Below are positions 26,532-36,390 of a stretch of DNA of 64,000 nucleotides, one piece after another. Origin of the DNA: Lyngbya aestuarii BL J (lineage in GTDB: Bacteria; Cyanobacteriota; Cyanobacteriia; Cyanobacteriales; Microcoleaceae); assembly GCF_000478195.2 (NCBI RefSeq), contig NZ_AUZM01000012.1, positions 49,244-113,243 on the forward strand, read 5' to 3'. The position numbers and the translations under genes are program-made. Each line of letters begins with the position of its first letter. Positions within the stretch are counted from its first letter, which is position 1. The notes under the pieces were generated by a model. It had not been told where the DNA came from, ran no database searches, and saw only the letters and a program-made list of their open reading frames with translations.

Positions 26532-29519
26532 CTATTGTTGAGATTCCTGTTGTTGGAATAGACAGTAATAACGTCCTTTGAGTGCCATCAGTTCATCATG
26601 GCTGCCCTGCTCTACCACTGAACCCTGATCCATCATAATAATGCTATCGGCATTTCTAACCGTTGGTAGACGGTGGGTAATAAAAAAGACGGTTCGACCT
26701 TCAAAAGCTACTTCTAAATTTTCGGAAACCAGGCGTTCAGACTGATAATCTAAGGCACTGGTGGCTTCATCGAGAATCAGTAAGCGGGGATTTTGTAAGA
26801 CAGTACGCGCGATCGCAATTCGTTGTCGTTGTCCCCCTGACAGAGATCCCCCTCGTTCTCCCACAACAGTATTGTACCCATTGGGCAAACCCATGATAAA
26901 CTCGTGTGCTGCTGCAATTTTCGCCGCTCGAATAATTTCATCACTTCCGGCATCGGGATTACTCAGAGCAATATTATCTTGAACGGTACCATTAAATAAC
27001 AGCGTATCTTGCAGAACCACCCCAATTTGACGACGCAGCGAATACATCTCTACTTTGGTAATATCATAGCCATCAATCTTAATCCGGCCAGACATAGGCG
27101 GATAGAGACGTTGGAGGAGTTTCATTAGGGTACTTTTACCCGAACCACTCAAGCCCACAATACCGACAAATGAGCCAGCGGGAAACTCTAAATTGACGTT
27201 TGCCACTTGTAGAGGCCCACTTTCTCCAAACCGGAAAGATACTTCTTCAAAGATGACTTCGCCATTGACTTCTGGCATGGGAATATTATTACGGTCATCG
27301 GAATCGACTTCCGGGGGAGAATCTAAGACATCTCGCAGACGTTCAACGGACATTCCCACTTCTTGGAAACTTTGCCAAACACTGACAAATCGCAGTAGTG
27401 ATCCGGTGACGTTTCCGGCGATAATTCTAAAAGCAATTAAGGCCCCAATCGTTAATTTATTGTCAATGACTAAATAGGCCCCGACCCACAGCAAAGCCAG
27501 TCCCGAGAGTTTGTTGAGGAAGTTACTAATCGAACTTGAAGCCGTTTGAGTCAAGATGGTGTTGAAACTCGCACTCATAAACCGAGCATAGCGTCCTTGC
27601 CATTCCCAACGAGATTTGAGTTCAATATTTTGAGCTTTAACGGTTTGAATCCCGTTGAGGACTTCGACGAGGTAGGATTGGGAGTCGGCGTAACGTTCGG
27701 CTTTTTTCCGCAGCAACCGTCGGACAATTGGAGAGTTAATGATAATAATGCCCGCAAACAGCGGTAACGGGGCCAACGCCACAATCGCCATCGGGACGCT
27801 GAGATAGAACATCATCGCCACATAAACGACGGAAAACACGGCATCGAGGACAACCGTGAGGGCGGTTCCGGTGAGGAAGCTACGAATATTGGCCAACTCT
27901 CCAATCCGTCCCACCAAATCTCCGACTCGACGATTATCAAAATAGTTCAGGGGAAGTCGGAGTAAGTGATCAATTACTTCCGCTGAAAGTCGGACATCCA
28001 GGCGGTTAGTGGTATCAACAAACAGGTACGTTCGCAGGGCTGAAAGTAAAGCTTCAAATAAGGCTACCCCCAACATCAAAATCCCCAAAATATTCAGGGC
28101 GTCAATATTGCGCTGTCCCAAGACCTTATCAATAATGATCATGGTCATCAGGGGGTTAACCAGCCCAAACAGTTGCACAAAAAACGAAGACAGCAGCACT
28201 TCGACAAAAACGGTGCGATGCTCCATCAACGCCGGCCAGAACCACCAAAAGCTAAATTGCTCTTTTTGTTCAATTTTGGGGGGTTGCAGGAGCAAGACTT
28301 GTCCGGATTCGCCCCAAGCCTCACCAAATTGAGCCGGGCGCATCCGTTTGAGGCCTCGTTCCGGTGTGGCAATGGTGAGTTCTCGTTCGGTGATATTGTA
28401 GAGAATCGCAAAACTATCTTGCCATTCAACCATAGCCGGGGCTTTGAGACGTCCAATGGCTTTGGCGGGAACTTGCACCAATTGAGCGTTTAGACCCATC
28501 ATTTGAGCCACTGCCCCACAAGCTTGTAGGCTAATGGAACCGACAGTAGTCAATTGATTTTCCAGTACCCGTTTCACCAGATCTTTACGGAAGTTAACCT
28601 TGTAAAACTTGCTCAACATATTAAAGCAAGCTAAGGGCGCGTCAATTTGTCCTGACCCCCGAACGATGGGGAAGCGTTGTGAGGAAGCGTCTTCAAGTTC
28701 CGGTTCTGGAGGCGTGGGCGGAGCGAGGGGAATATCTTGAAAAATGTCTGCTGTAGGTTTCTCCAGAGTTGGGGTTTCTCCCTCTGGCGCTTCTGGGGGT
28801 GAACTCAGGCTGGGACGAAGGCCCACTAACCGTACTCCAGAAGGCCCTTCTATTTTTAGAGAGCCAAGACCCCCTTCTAATTGCAATCGGTTTCCGGTTT
28901 CCCACTCCCCTATTTTACCGCTACTAATCAGCCAAACCCGCTCTGGATCTAACATCGCGGCTAAGTCTGAGACTCGCTTTTGACCGTTGAGGAGGTTAAC
29001 CACAATGGCATCTGGCCAAACATCGAGACTAAATTCTTTGAGGTTTCCGGTTAAATTGGCTCGTTGTTGGACTTCTTGACTGAGTAACTCAAAAACTTCA
29101 CTGATACTGGCATGATCGCGAAAGGCTTCCCCAAAACTAGGTTCTCGACTGACCAGTTGTAAAAATTCCTCAGCCGCGAGGGTAATACAAATCATATCGG
29201 TCGAGGCGATCGCTGTTTCGCAAGGATTTCCTCGAATTAACCCCGGCCACCCTAAGATTTCCCCGGCCCCCAAGAGTCGTAAACTCATGTGGCGTTGTGT
29301 TCTCAGGTCATACCCCAATAAACGGGCTTGTCCCTGATAAATAATCGACACTTGGGTGGGCATTTTTTCCCGTTCAAAGATGGGTTGACCGGTGCGATAA
29401 CCCAATAGTTGACATTTGGGAAGTACGGCTTTGAGAGCGGATTCTGACAACCGATCAAAGGGACTGGTTTCCTCTAAAAAAGCGCGAATCTGAGTGTGAG
29501 ATACGGTGGTTGTGGTCAT
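26532..29519 (-). CDS. HlyB-type ABC exporter with N-terminal cyclic-nucleotide-binding domain
   Basis: A 995-residue fusion: cNMP-binding-like domain (about 15-140), a linker region with a proline-rich stretch, a C39-like domain (about 283-410), ABC membrane domain (about 435-720) and ATPase domain (about 755-990) with Walker A GLSGSGKST, signature LSGGQRQRIAIART and Walker B LLILDEATSALD. In the C39-like region the usual Q-x5-Cys is not kept: Ala297 stands at the expected place, with Cys298 one residue later, and the catalytic His is replaced in VEWQDSFAILY. It is therefore a non-proteolytic substrate-docking domain, as in HlyB, which exports unprocessed RTX proteins. Its ATG overlaps the PPIase stop (ATGA). 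Confidence 0.94.
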   Translation of the reverse strand: MTTTTVSHTQIRAFLEETSPFDRLSESALKAVLPKCQLLGYRTGQPIFEREKMPTQVSIIYQGQARLLGYDLRTQRHMSLRLLGAGEILGWPGLIRGNPCETAIASTDMICITLAAEEFLQLVSREPSFGEAFRDHASISEVFELLSQEVQQRANLTGNLKEFSLDVWPDAIVVNLLNGQKRVSDLAAMLDPERVWLISSGKIGEWETGNRLQLEGGLGSLKIEGPSGVRLVGLRPSLSSPPEAPEGETPTLEKPTADIFQDIPLAPPTPPEPELEDASSQRFPIVRGSGQIDAPLACFNMLSKFYKVNFRKDLVKRVLENQLTTVGSISLQACGAVAQMMGLNAQLVQVPAKAIGRLKAPAMVEWQDSFAILYNITERELTIATPERGLKRMRPAQFGEAWGESGQVLLLQPPKIEQKEQFSFWWFWPALMEHRTVFVEVLLSSFFVQLFGLVNPLMTMIIIDKVLGQRNIDALNILGILMLGVALFEALLSALRTYLFVDTTNRLDVRLSAEVIDHLLRLPLNYFDNRRVGDLVGRIGELANIRSFLTGTALTVVLDAVFSVVYVAMMFYLSVPMAIVALAPLPLFAGIIIINSPIVRRLLRKKAERYADSQSYLVEVLNGIQTVKAQNIELKSRWEWQGRYARFMSASFNTILTQTASSSISNFLNKLSGLALLWVGAYLVIDNKLTIGALIAFRIIAGNVTGSLLRFVSVWQSFQEVGMSVERLRDVLDSPPEVDSDDRNNIPMPEVNGEVIFEEVSFRFGESGPLQVANVNLEFPAGSFVGIVGLSGSGKSTLMKLLQRLYPPMSGRIKIDGYDITKVEMYSLRRQIGVVLQDTLLFNGTVQDNIALSNPDAGSDEIIRAAKIAAAHEFIMGLPNGYNTVVGERGGSLSGGQRQRIAIARTVLQNPRLLILDEATSALDYQSERLVSENLEVAFEGRTVFFITHRLPTVRNADSIIMMDQGSVVEQGSHDELMALKGRYYCLFQQQESQQ

Positions 29520-30268
29520 AATACAGAAGACACTGAGGTTTGAAGGGGTTCAAGCGAACCGACTGCCGTCAGTTGTTCACGCAGCCAGGTTTCAAACAGT
29601 TCATCAATGAGACGACGACGCATAGACTCGTCTAATTGTGCCGGAATAAACTTTTCAAGACGGATAATCACCATCCATTCGGCTAATGGACGCGGCGCCC
29701 ACAGTTGTCCCGGTTGACTCACCGACAGCAGTTTACTAATTGCCGGGTGCGGCTGAGACAGAGGGACTGGCCCTAACAATCCTCCAGTGCGAGATTCTGG
29801 CCCTTCAGAGTATTCGCGAGCGGCCTCGCCCAGGGATTGTTCTCCTTCTAAAACCCGAAAGTACAGTTCGTGAGCAAGTCCGGAGTTTTTTGTCCGAATC
29901 AGAGAATAAACGACATGATCTAGGTTGCTTTTGCGACTGATAAAATAGTTTTCGACCTTGTTACTCCAAGTATTTTGCTTAAATTTTTCGAGCTTTACAG
30001 GACGTTCGGCGATCGCTTGTAGATCTTCTGTGGTGAGGTTTTGGCTTTTTAGCCAGGCTTCTTGGGCTTCGCTAGAGGTGAGTTGATGTTGAGCGGCAAA
30101 TTTTTCTAATGCTGCTTTCTGTTCTTCTGGGCTACATTCTATCTCGGTGATTGCACCATCAATGATCACCTCTCTGAGAAATTGAGGCATTAACTGATAA
30201 CGCTTCAGCAGCGCTGGAATTTCTTCGCCTTTGATGACGGTTTCTCCGACTTTGTACACTCCTGTCAT
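29516..30268 (-). CDS. Parvulin-type peptidyl-prolyl isomerase, first gene of the type I secretion operon
   Basis: A SurA/PpiC-like protein: an N-terminal helical chaperone part (QLMPQFLREVIIDGAI...SPEEQKAALEKFAAQ) and a parvulin domain (HVVYSLIRTK, ARVYS-like REYSEG, GGLLGPVPL, PGQLWAPRPLAEW). No signal peptide is seen, so it probably acts in the cytoplasm on the export substrate. The open frame begins at a GTG at 30373. I choose ATG 30268 because TTGGAGAG lies just before it and the protein then begins at the family-like GVYKVGE; an ATG at 30304 is also possible. It overlaps the ABC gene by 4 bp, so the isomerase is built into the secretion operon. Confidence 0.88.
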   Translation of the reverse strand: MTGVYKVGETVIKGEEIPALLKRYQLMPQFLREVIIDGAITEIECSPEEQKAALEKFAAQHQLTSSEAQEAWLKSQNLTTEDLQAIAERPVKLEKFKQNTWSNKVENYFISRKSNLDHVVYSLIRTKNSGLAHELYFRVLEGEQSLGEAAREYSEGPESRTGGLLGPVPLSQPHPAISKLLSVSQPGQLWAPRPLAEWMVIIRLEKFIPAQLDESMRRRLIDELFETWLREQLTAVGSLEPLQTSVSSVL

Positions 30269-30654
30269 TGGACTCTCCAACGGACTTGCACTATCCCTAT
30301 TCATTAAGCTGCGGGACTGCCACAGCAACCCCGAATACCATATAATACTTTCTGTCCCGATAATAGCAGACACAACCGACCCTCAGCGAGGGATTGACCC
30401 TGTAATTACCGCTCCGTCGTGGGAATTGCATCGCCCAATTGCCTGGATGCCTGCGAATTGGGCATTGATGTCTGTGAGTCTTCCCAGTCTAGTCTAAGAG
30501 TACCCTAGAGTGTCTCTACTTCTGACATCAATCTGACTGTTCCCCTAGAATTCATTAAACAGCTTGGAGTGAGTGTTTTCAGGATGGGCTGAGTTGACGT
30601 TGTTATTCAAGGGCTGTTGTTTGGTCTTGACGTTACTGGATTAACTGGAGAAGA
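30269..30654. other. Promoter region of the type I secretion operon
   Basis: About 385 bases between the end of the large GT gene (minus) and the PPIase start. It includes the possible 35-codon N-terminal extension of the PPIase frame (30269-30373). No terminator hairpin was recognised after the GT gene and no RNA gene is visible. Confidence 0.45.
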
Positions 30655-33600
30655 TTAGAGGTTTTTTAACACAGCTTCCAATTGTTTAACATAGCTTTGA
30701 CTATCTAGAAAGGGTGGATTTTTTTGGAGATTTTGCTGAATTTTTTGGCGGTATTGTTGGCGTTGTTTGGAGTCGGTGGCGAGTGTTTGACTGAGTTGGA
30801 TATAGGCGATCGCAGTTGAGCAAATCAATTCCGGAATTTCCAGTTCTCGCAATAAGGCGGCGTTTTGTCGGTGGCGAGGGGTTTGACCTTCGTAAACAAC
30901 AGGTACAACTCCGGTGAGTAAGGCTTCAACCATTGAGAAGGTTTCGTGACTCGGAAATAAGTCTAAATAGATATCGACTAAACTTAGACATTTTTTCAAA
31001 TTCGCCCATGAATTTAAGGGCTTAACCATCACAAACCGTTTAGGATCGATTCCTCGTTGGTTGAGATCCGATTGTACATGATGGAAAAACGGGCTAATCA
31101 GATGATTTTGGGGGTCTGAGGTTTGGGGAAGTAGGACGAGGATTGATTGAGGAACGGTGGCTAGAATTTGACTCCACATCTGTCTAAATTCTGCCGTGAT
31201 TGCATTTAGTTGACCACTGACTGCAAATATAACCTTGTCTTCGGTTGCTCCCCAACTCTGGCGAGTCGGTTGTACGGTCGGACTGGGAAGTTGCTCGGGA
31301 TAACTCCAACAAAATCCTGACCCTTTGAGGCTAATGACTTTCTCTCGGTAGTGTGATTGTTCGCTCTCGGCTTGGGTGAGTTCTCCGGTGAGGATGTAGT
31401 CAATGTTGCGAATGCCACTGGTGAGCGGAGTCGCTGTGCTGATTAGTTGTTTGTCCGCAAGTCGGTGCAGTGCTAGTTGAAAAATTGAGTGGGCCCCGGC
31501 GGTGACATCAGACCCGAACAGCAGGAAATCAAGGCGATCTTGACGGATGCGGGAAGCGGCTTCATGGAGAGTTTCTGAGAGTTGAATCGGGGGTGTTTTT
31601 AAGTGTTGGCATAGTTCACCCAATATACCTTTTTCTATACTAAAACTATACAGTATCAGTTCAAATTGTGTCAAGTCGATTTTTTTAAGAATAGGAATAA
31701 GGGCAAAAGTATCAGTGTTAAATCCAATTTTATCGATAACAATTCCCCAAGAAATTTTACTCGAAGGGGAGTTGGGAGATGTAAAATTATGATCAATTTT
31801 GTGTCCAGCTTGCTTTAAATAAATTTCAATAATATCTGCACGATAACTGTATAACGTTTTTAAATTCTGGGGGTAAGGAGACAGTTTCCAGGTTTCTCCT
31901 TGACTAACTTGACTATAAACAGAAGCAATATACAACCAAACCGGATTTTTTGTTTCGGTCATGAGGTTATGATAAATATAGTCGAGTAAATTGTGCATAA
32001 ACTCAACAAACTGGTTGATTTCGTCTAATTCTGGACACACTCCAACTCCTGTAAATAAAAACTCCAGAAAATCTTGAAAGATATATTTAGGAATTAAAGC
32101 ATTTTGATAGTGCAGAGGAAGTTGATACGCTTTTTGATAAAGCATTGCTGCTAACACGACCTGAATTCCTTTAACCTCTTGAAATCCTTGAGCAACTTGT
32201 TGAGTTAATCGTTGGACAAATATTATTTCAGAGTCTGTTTGTTGTTCTTCTAGTAAACCACAACCCATTAAAGCCCGATGAGTTTGACCCCAATCTCCTT
32301 GATAAGCTTGTTTTAATTGATCAATCGGTAAAGTCAGCCATCGGTGAGCAAGAATTTGACGAATTTGACGCAAATAAGTTTGTATCAAATAATCGACTGG
32401 ATTTTGTTGATACTGTTTAATCAGGTTTTGAGTTAAGGGAAAATAGTCTGGCGTTTTAGCGACTAACTTTTGAAAAATTTGAGATTTAAACTCAGCATTC
32501 AAAAACTGATAGTCTGGATGAAACAGTATCTTTTCATATAGTCTTTGATAATCTTTGAGGTTTTGGCCGACGGAAATATTTTTTTGGGTTTGTTGTTGGG
32601 TGTGTATTCTCAAGCTAGAGAGAGTTTGATTGACAAAACCAATTTTATAATGTCCCATAATTCTAAACCATAAATCTCCATCTAAAAGTTGATGAAGATT
32701 TGCATCAAAACCCCCGACTTTTTCAAAAACAGCTTTAGGAATTAATACGGTTGTGGGTTCACCAATTTTATTGAGTTGTCCTTTTAAACAGTTAGCATCA
32801 GATAAGAGTTCTTGACCAAACTGAATGGGCTTGAGATTTGACCATTGTTGATGAAGATCTTTCCCTCCATTTAAAGCGGCTTGACAGAGAGGATTTGATT
32901 GAGAATTTTCATCAATAAAAACTCGCCGTGCAGAGAAGACTAAACCAATTTCTGAATCTTGTTCTGCTAAATAAACTAGAGTTTCAATACAGTGCGGTTC
33001 GAGGAGATCATCTTGAAATAAAAACTTGATATATTTTCCTCGTGCTTGGGAAATTGAGAAGTTTAAATTTTCTACTAAGCCATAGTTTGAATGAGGATAA
33101 ATTTCAAACGGGATAGAGGTGTTTTGTTGAAATGATTGAGCAATTTCTAGGGTTTTATCGCTAGAACCATCATCAGATAGAATAATCTCTAAATGCGGAT
33201 AGGTTTGAGAGAAAGCACTCTTGAGTGTTTCAGCTAGAAAGGCTTCTCCGTTGTAGGTGGGAATGATTAAACTTACGAGAGGAAATTTAGGATCACTCTG
33301 AAGGGTTGATGGTAATATTGGGTTGGTTTTAACATCTGTTTTGGGTGAGGGGGATTGAGTTTTGAGTGGGTGAGTTGTCATCAAGTTGAACAGATCAGTG
33401 CTTCCCGTTAGATCAGACAAGCTAGAATGGTCAAAGTGATAATATTGTTTAATGAGTTGAGATTTTTTTGGATCTCCCAGTAGGTTAAATAGGGTATCTA
33501 AGCCTAAGTATTGATGAGGTGAACGTTCGACTTTTAAGGCTTGTCTGGCAATTAAAAAATCAGCTAATTGAGGTTCAAGTTGTTCGCCTACATCTAGGAG

Positions 33601-34362
33601 ATCGGGGAATATTTTGAGGAGATTTCTATACACCTCCAGACAGAAGTACCGTTTTAAAGTTTGGGAGAGTTCAAAGTTATGACGAATGATTGTTTCAGGT
33701 TTTATTCCACTAATATTAGATTGATGAACTCGATAGTTGACTAAAGCTTCTGGTAAGATATAAAGTTCATAGTTTAGACAAAATCGCACCCAAAAATCAA
33801 AGTCAGGAATTTGTCGAAAGCGAGCGTCGTAGAAGCCAATTTGCGAATAACAGTCTTTCCGAATTAGAGAGCTTGTTTGACAGAGACAGTTATCTTTACT
33901 AAAAAAGGTGTTTAGCCATTGAAAGCGAGTCCGGTTTTTCTGAATAAAAACTTTGTCGAGGAAAGAGTTAGAAGGGGGTAAATTTTTACCTTGACTGTCA
34001 ATGAGCTGAGGATAACTCAAAACCGCCTGAAATTGAGGATTTTGATCTAAAAATAAAACTTGTTTTTCTAGCTTTTGTGGAACGAATACATCATCTGAAT
34101 GTAGAATCGCGATCAACTCTCCTCGCGCTTGTTGAATTCCATAATTTGTGGCTACACTTTCGCCCTGATTTTGTTCAAAGCTAAAGAGTCGAATACGAGG
34201 ATCGTTGTTTTCTAGAATTTTATCGACGGTTTGATCGGAAGATCCATCATTGACAATAATGATCTCAAAATATTGATAGGTTTGATTAAGAACACTATCG
34301 ATAGCTTGAGAAATATAGGTGGCTTGGTTATAAGTTGGTATAACAACAGAAACTCGTGGCAT
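30655..34362 (-). CDS. Three-domain glycosyltransferase: GT2-GT2-OGT/SPY-like
   Basis: A 1235-residue protein. GT2 domain 1 (about 1-230) has VSVVIPTYNQATYI, VNDGSSD and the metal motif HSDD (88-91). GT2 domain 2 (about 361-590) repeats it with VSLIIPTYNGEAFL, SDDGSSD and QDD (450-452). A helical middle region (about 600-880) follows. The C-terminal 350 residues (SWGIVIDKIGFN.. to YVKQLEAVLKNL) resemble the GT41 family (SPINDLY/O-GlcNAc transferase catalytic half): VDIYLDLFPSHETFSMVEALLTGVVPVVYEG is the characteristic stretch. GT41 enzymes modify Ser/Thr of proteins, so protein glycosylation is possible. Divergent from the next gene; ATG start. Confidence 0.88.
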   Translation of the reverse strand: MPRVSVVIPTYNQATYISQAIDSVLNQTYQYFEIIIVNDGSSDQTVDKILENNDPRIRLFSFEQNQGESVATNYGIQQARGELIAILHSDDVFVPQKLEKQVLFLDQNPQFQAVLSYPQLIDSQGKNLPPSNSFLDKVFIQKNRTRFQWLNTFFSKDNCLCQTSSLIRKDCYSQIGFYDARFRQIPDFDFWVRFCLNYELYILPEALVNYRVHQSNISGIKPETIIRHNFELSQTLKRYFCLEVYRNLLKIFPDLLDVGEQLEPQLADFLIARQALKVERSPHQYLGLDTLFNLLGDPKKSQLIKQYYHFDHSSLSDLTGSTDLFNLMTTHPLKTQSPSPKTDVKTNPILPSTLQSDPKFPLVSLIIPTYNGEAFLAETLKSAFSQTYPHLEIILSDDGSSDKTLEIAQSFQQNTSIPFEIYPHSNYGLVENLNFSISQARGKYIKFLFQDDLLEPHCIETLVYLAEQDSEIGLVFSARRVFIDENSQSNPLCQAALNGGKDLHQQWSNLKPIQFGQELLSDANCLKGQLNKIGEPTTVLIPKAVFEKVGGFDANLHQLLDGDLWFRIMGHYKIGFVNQTLSSLRIHTQQQTQKNISVGQNLKDYQRLYEKILFHPDYQFLNAEFKSQIFQKLVAKTPDYFPLTQNLIKQYQQNPVDYLIQTYLRQIRQILAHRWLTLPIDQLKQAYQGDWGQTHRALMGCGLLEEQQTDSEIIFVQRLTQQVAQGFQEVKGIQVVLAAMLYQKAYQLPLHYQNALIPKYIFQDFLEFLFTGVGVCPELDEINQFVEFMHNLLDYIYHNLMTETKNPVWLYIASVYSQVSQGETWKLSPYPQNLKTLYSYRADIIEIYLKQAGHKIDHNFTSPNSPSSKISWGIVIDKIGFNTDTFALIPILKKIDLTQFELILYSFSIEKGILGELCQHLKTPPIQLSETLHEAASRIRQDRLDFLLFGSDVTAGAHSIFQLALHRLADKQLISTATPLTSGIRNIDYILTGELTQAESEQSHYREKVISLKGSGFCWSYPEQLPSPTVQPTRQSWGATEDKVIFAVSGQLNAITAEFRQMWSQILATVPQSILVLLPQTSDPQNHLISPFFHHVQSDLNQRGIDPKRFVMVKPLNSWANLKKCLSLVDIYLDLFPSHETFSMVEALLTGVVPVVYEGQTPRHRQNAALLRELEIPELICSTAIAYIQLSQTLATDSKQRQQYRQKIQQNLQKNPPFLDSQSYVKQLEAVLKNL

Positions 34363-34629
34363 GATGAGTAGAGGTAAACTTTAAATCAAAATAAAAATAT
34401 TGCGTTTAGAGCTTAACAGAGATTGTTTGGGTTCGGTGTCTTCTGTTCAAGATTGATTCGATTTTTATACAGGAGTCAATAGAGCCTGTGAATTCGCAAA
34501 AAAACATTAAATTTATGATACAGTAAAAACAGTTGAGTCCGTTTGCAAGGATGAGATTGAGCTGTCCTTGTTGGATACAACGGATTAAGGATTAGATTAA
34601 ACATTGAGTGTAGTCTGGCTGTTAAATTT

Positions 34630-36369
34630 ATGAATGCAAATATAGCTAGCTCTCCAACTCCAGAAGAACAACGTTTTCATCCGTTCTCCCCCTCTTCTGA
34701 TTTGCTCACCTTGTTAAGCGCCAATGCTCAAGTTATTGTGGAAGTTGGATGTCTACCGAACACAACAGCAAGTCAGTATAAGCAAATCAATCCTCACTGT
34801 TCATATATTGGAATTGTATCAAATTCTCAAGAGGCTGAAGCCTGTCTACATTTTGATCGGGTGATTGTCGGAGATTTTCAGCAGATTGAACTGAAATCTA
34901 TCGGTTTAGAAGGGGGTAAGGTTGATTGTTTGGTCTATGATAATATTCTCCCCTTAACGAAAAACTCGATCCAAATTCTTCAGCATCACAGGAATTGGTT
35001 ACATACTGAAGGAGAAGTAATCGCTTGTATTTATAATGTACAGTATTGGCGGAAAATTGTAAATTTGTTACAGGGAAAATGGGGAAGTTTTGACGATCAA
35101 ACCCTGAGTTCACTCGAACAAACTCCCCAACCGGAATTCACCTTAGAAAAAATTCAATATTTATTTCAATCTGCGGGACTTCAAATCTGTGAAATCCAAA
35201 CTCGCGGACAAAAAGATGAACAATTTCAACAGTTTTTACAACTGATGCAACCGATGATTCAAGCATTAGGTTTAGATGCGAATCGTTTTGCCACTCAAAC
35301 GGCTGCCCAACGCTATTTAATCCGAGCAACTCGTTCACCTAAACCGCTGCGTCGCTTACTGATTCAAACAATTATGATGGCGCCAACGGCTTGCGATCGC
35401 GTACGGGTTTTAGAACCAGATCGGTTGACTCAAACTCAACTCGGAACTCGTGCTGTTTCTGCGGTTAAATCTTTTCCGACAGTTGCGCCCATACCGGGAG
35501 AAGAAAAGGTGATAATTTGGCAGAGAACAATTATGTCTGATCAAGATTATCTCCCCAAATTAAGACAATTCCTCCAACAAGATTATCTGATTATTGCGGA
35601 AATTGATGATAATCCACTTCGACGGCAAGAATATGCAGAAAATCGTTATTTAAGTTATCGGGGATGTCATGGTGTACAAACCTCAACCGAGGCTTTAGGG
35701 GTGTTTTTACGACAACTTAATCCTCATGTCGCTGTCTTTGCAAATCAATTGGCTTATTTACCGCCTCCGCGAGAGTATCAAACAGATGTTGTGACGATAT
35801 TTTTTGGCGCATTAAATCGGGAAAAAGACTGGAAGCCAATTATTAAAACGTTAAACAAAGTTTTAGCAAAATATCAACAAAAAGTGCGAGTCAAAGTAAT
35901 CCATGATCGCTTATTTTTTGATACACTCGAAACGCCGAATAAAGAATTTGAACCCTTTTGTAGTTATGAGCGGTACCAAGAGATTCTACATTCTTGTGAT
36001 ATTGGATTATTGCCTCTGGCTGCTACACCCGTTAATTTAATGAAATCAGATTTAAAATTTATCGAATGTGCAGGTCATGGCGTTGCTGTCTTAGCGAGTC
36101 CAACGGTTTATGAAAAATCTATTCTAGATGGAGAAACCGGACTAATTTATCGTACAATTAAACAGTTTGAAACGAAGTTAAACGAATTAATCGTTAATCA
36201 TACATTTCGCCAACAACTCGCTACCAATGCCTATGAATGGGTACGAAACCATCGGTTACTCTGCCAACATTATCCCGAACGACGCCGTTGGTATCTGCAA
36301 ATGCGTGATCGCTTACCAGAGTTAAATCAACAATTACGCCAAAGGGTACCGGAATTGTTTGTAGAATAA
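34630..36369 (+). CDS. Methyltransferase-like plus glycosyltransferase (GT4-like) fusion
   Basis: 579 residues. The N-terminal third (VIVEVGCLPNTTASQYKQINP, IGIVSNSQEAE, DCLVYDNIL) has the strand pattern of a Rossmann methyltransferase, with an imperfect glycine motif, so catalytic activity is uncertain. The remainder resembles a GT-B enzyme: VIIWQRTIMSDQD, then VVTIFFGALNREKDWKPIIKTLNKVL and DIGLLPLAATPVNLMKSDLKFIECAGHGVAVLASPTVYE, which matches the donor-binding part of GT4. First gene of a two-gene plus-strand unit, with a 21-bp gap to the next gene. Probable role: surface-glycan assembly. Confidence 0.82.
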   Translation: MNANIASSPTPEEQRFHPFSPSSDLLTLLSANAQVIVEVGCLPNTTASQYKQINPHCSYIGIVSNSQEAEACLHFDRVIVGDFQQIELKSIGLEGGKVDCLVYDNILPLTKNSIQILQHHRNWLHTEGEVIACIYNVQYWRKIVNLLQGKWGSFDDQTLSSLEQTPQPEFTLEKIQYLFQSAGLQICEIQTRGQKDEQFQQFLQLMQPMIQALGLDANRFATQTAAQRYLIRATRSPKPLRRLLIQTIMMAPTACDRVRVLEPDRLTQTQLGTRAVSAVKSFPTVAPIPGEEKVIIWQRTIMSDQDYLPKLRQFLQQDYLIIAEIDDNPLRRQEYAENRYLSYRGCHGVQTSTEALGVFLRQLNPHVAVFANQLAYLPPPREYQTDVVTIFFGALNREKDWKPIIKTLNKVLAKYQQKVRVKVIHDRLFFDTLETPNKEFEPFCSYERYQEILHSCDIGLLPLAATPVNLMKSDLKFIECAGHGVAVLASPTVYEKSILDGETGLIYRTIKQFETKLNELIVNHTFRQQLATNAYEWVRNHRLLCQHYPERRRWYLQMRDRLPELNQQLRQRVPELFVE

Positions 36370-36390
36370 ATCAATATATGGTAATAAGCA

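Noticed and set aside
27500..29519. C39 peptidase activity (bacteriocin-type exporter)
   Set aside because: The Q-x5-Cys and catalytic His are missing, so leader cleavage is not expected; no small double-glycine peptides were seen nearby.
34232..34242. TGATCGGAAG, one base from the adapter decamer
   Set aside because: It lacks the leading A and encodes the normal GT2 motif DGSSDQTV in frame; no frameshift. It serves as a control for the two real decamers.
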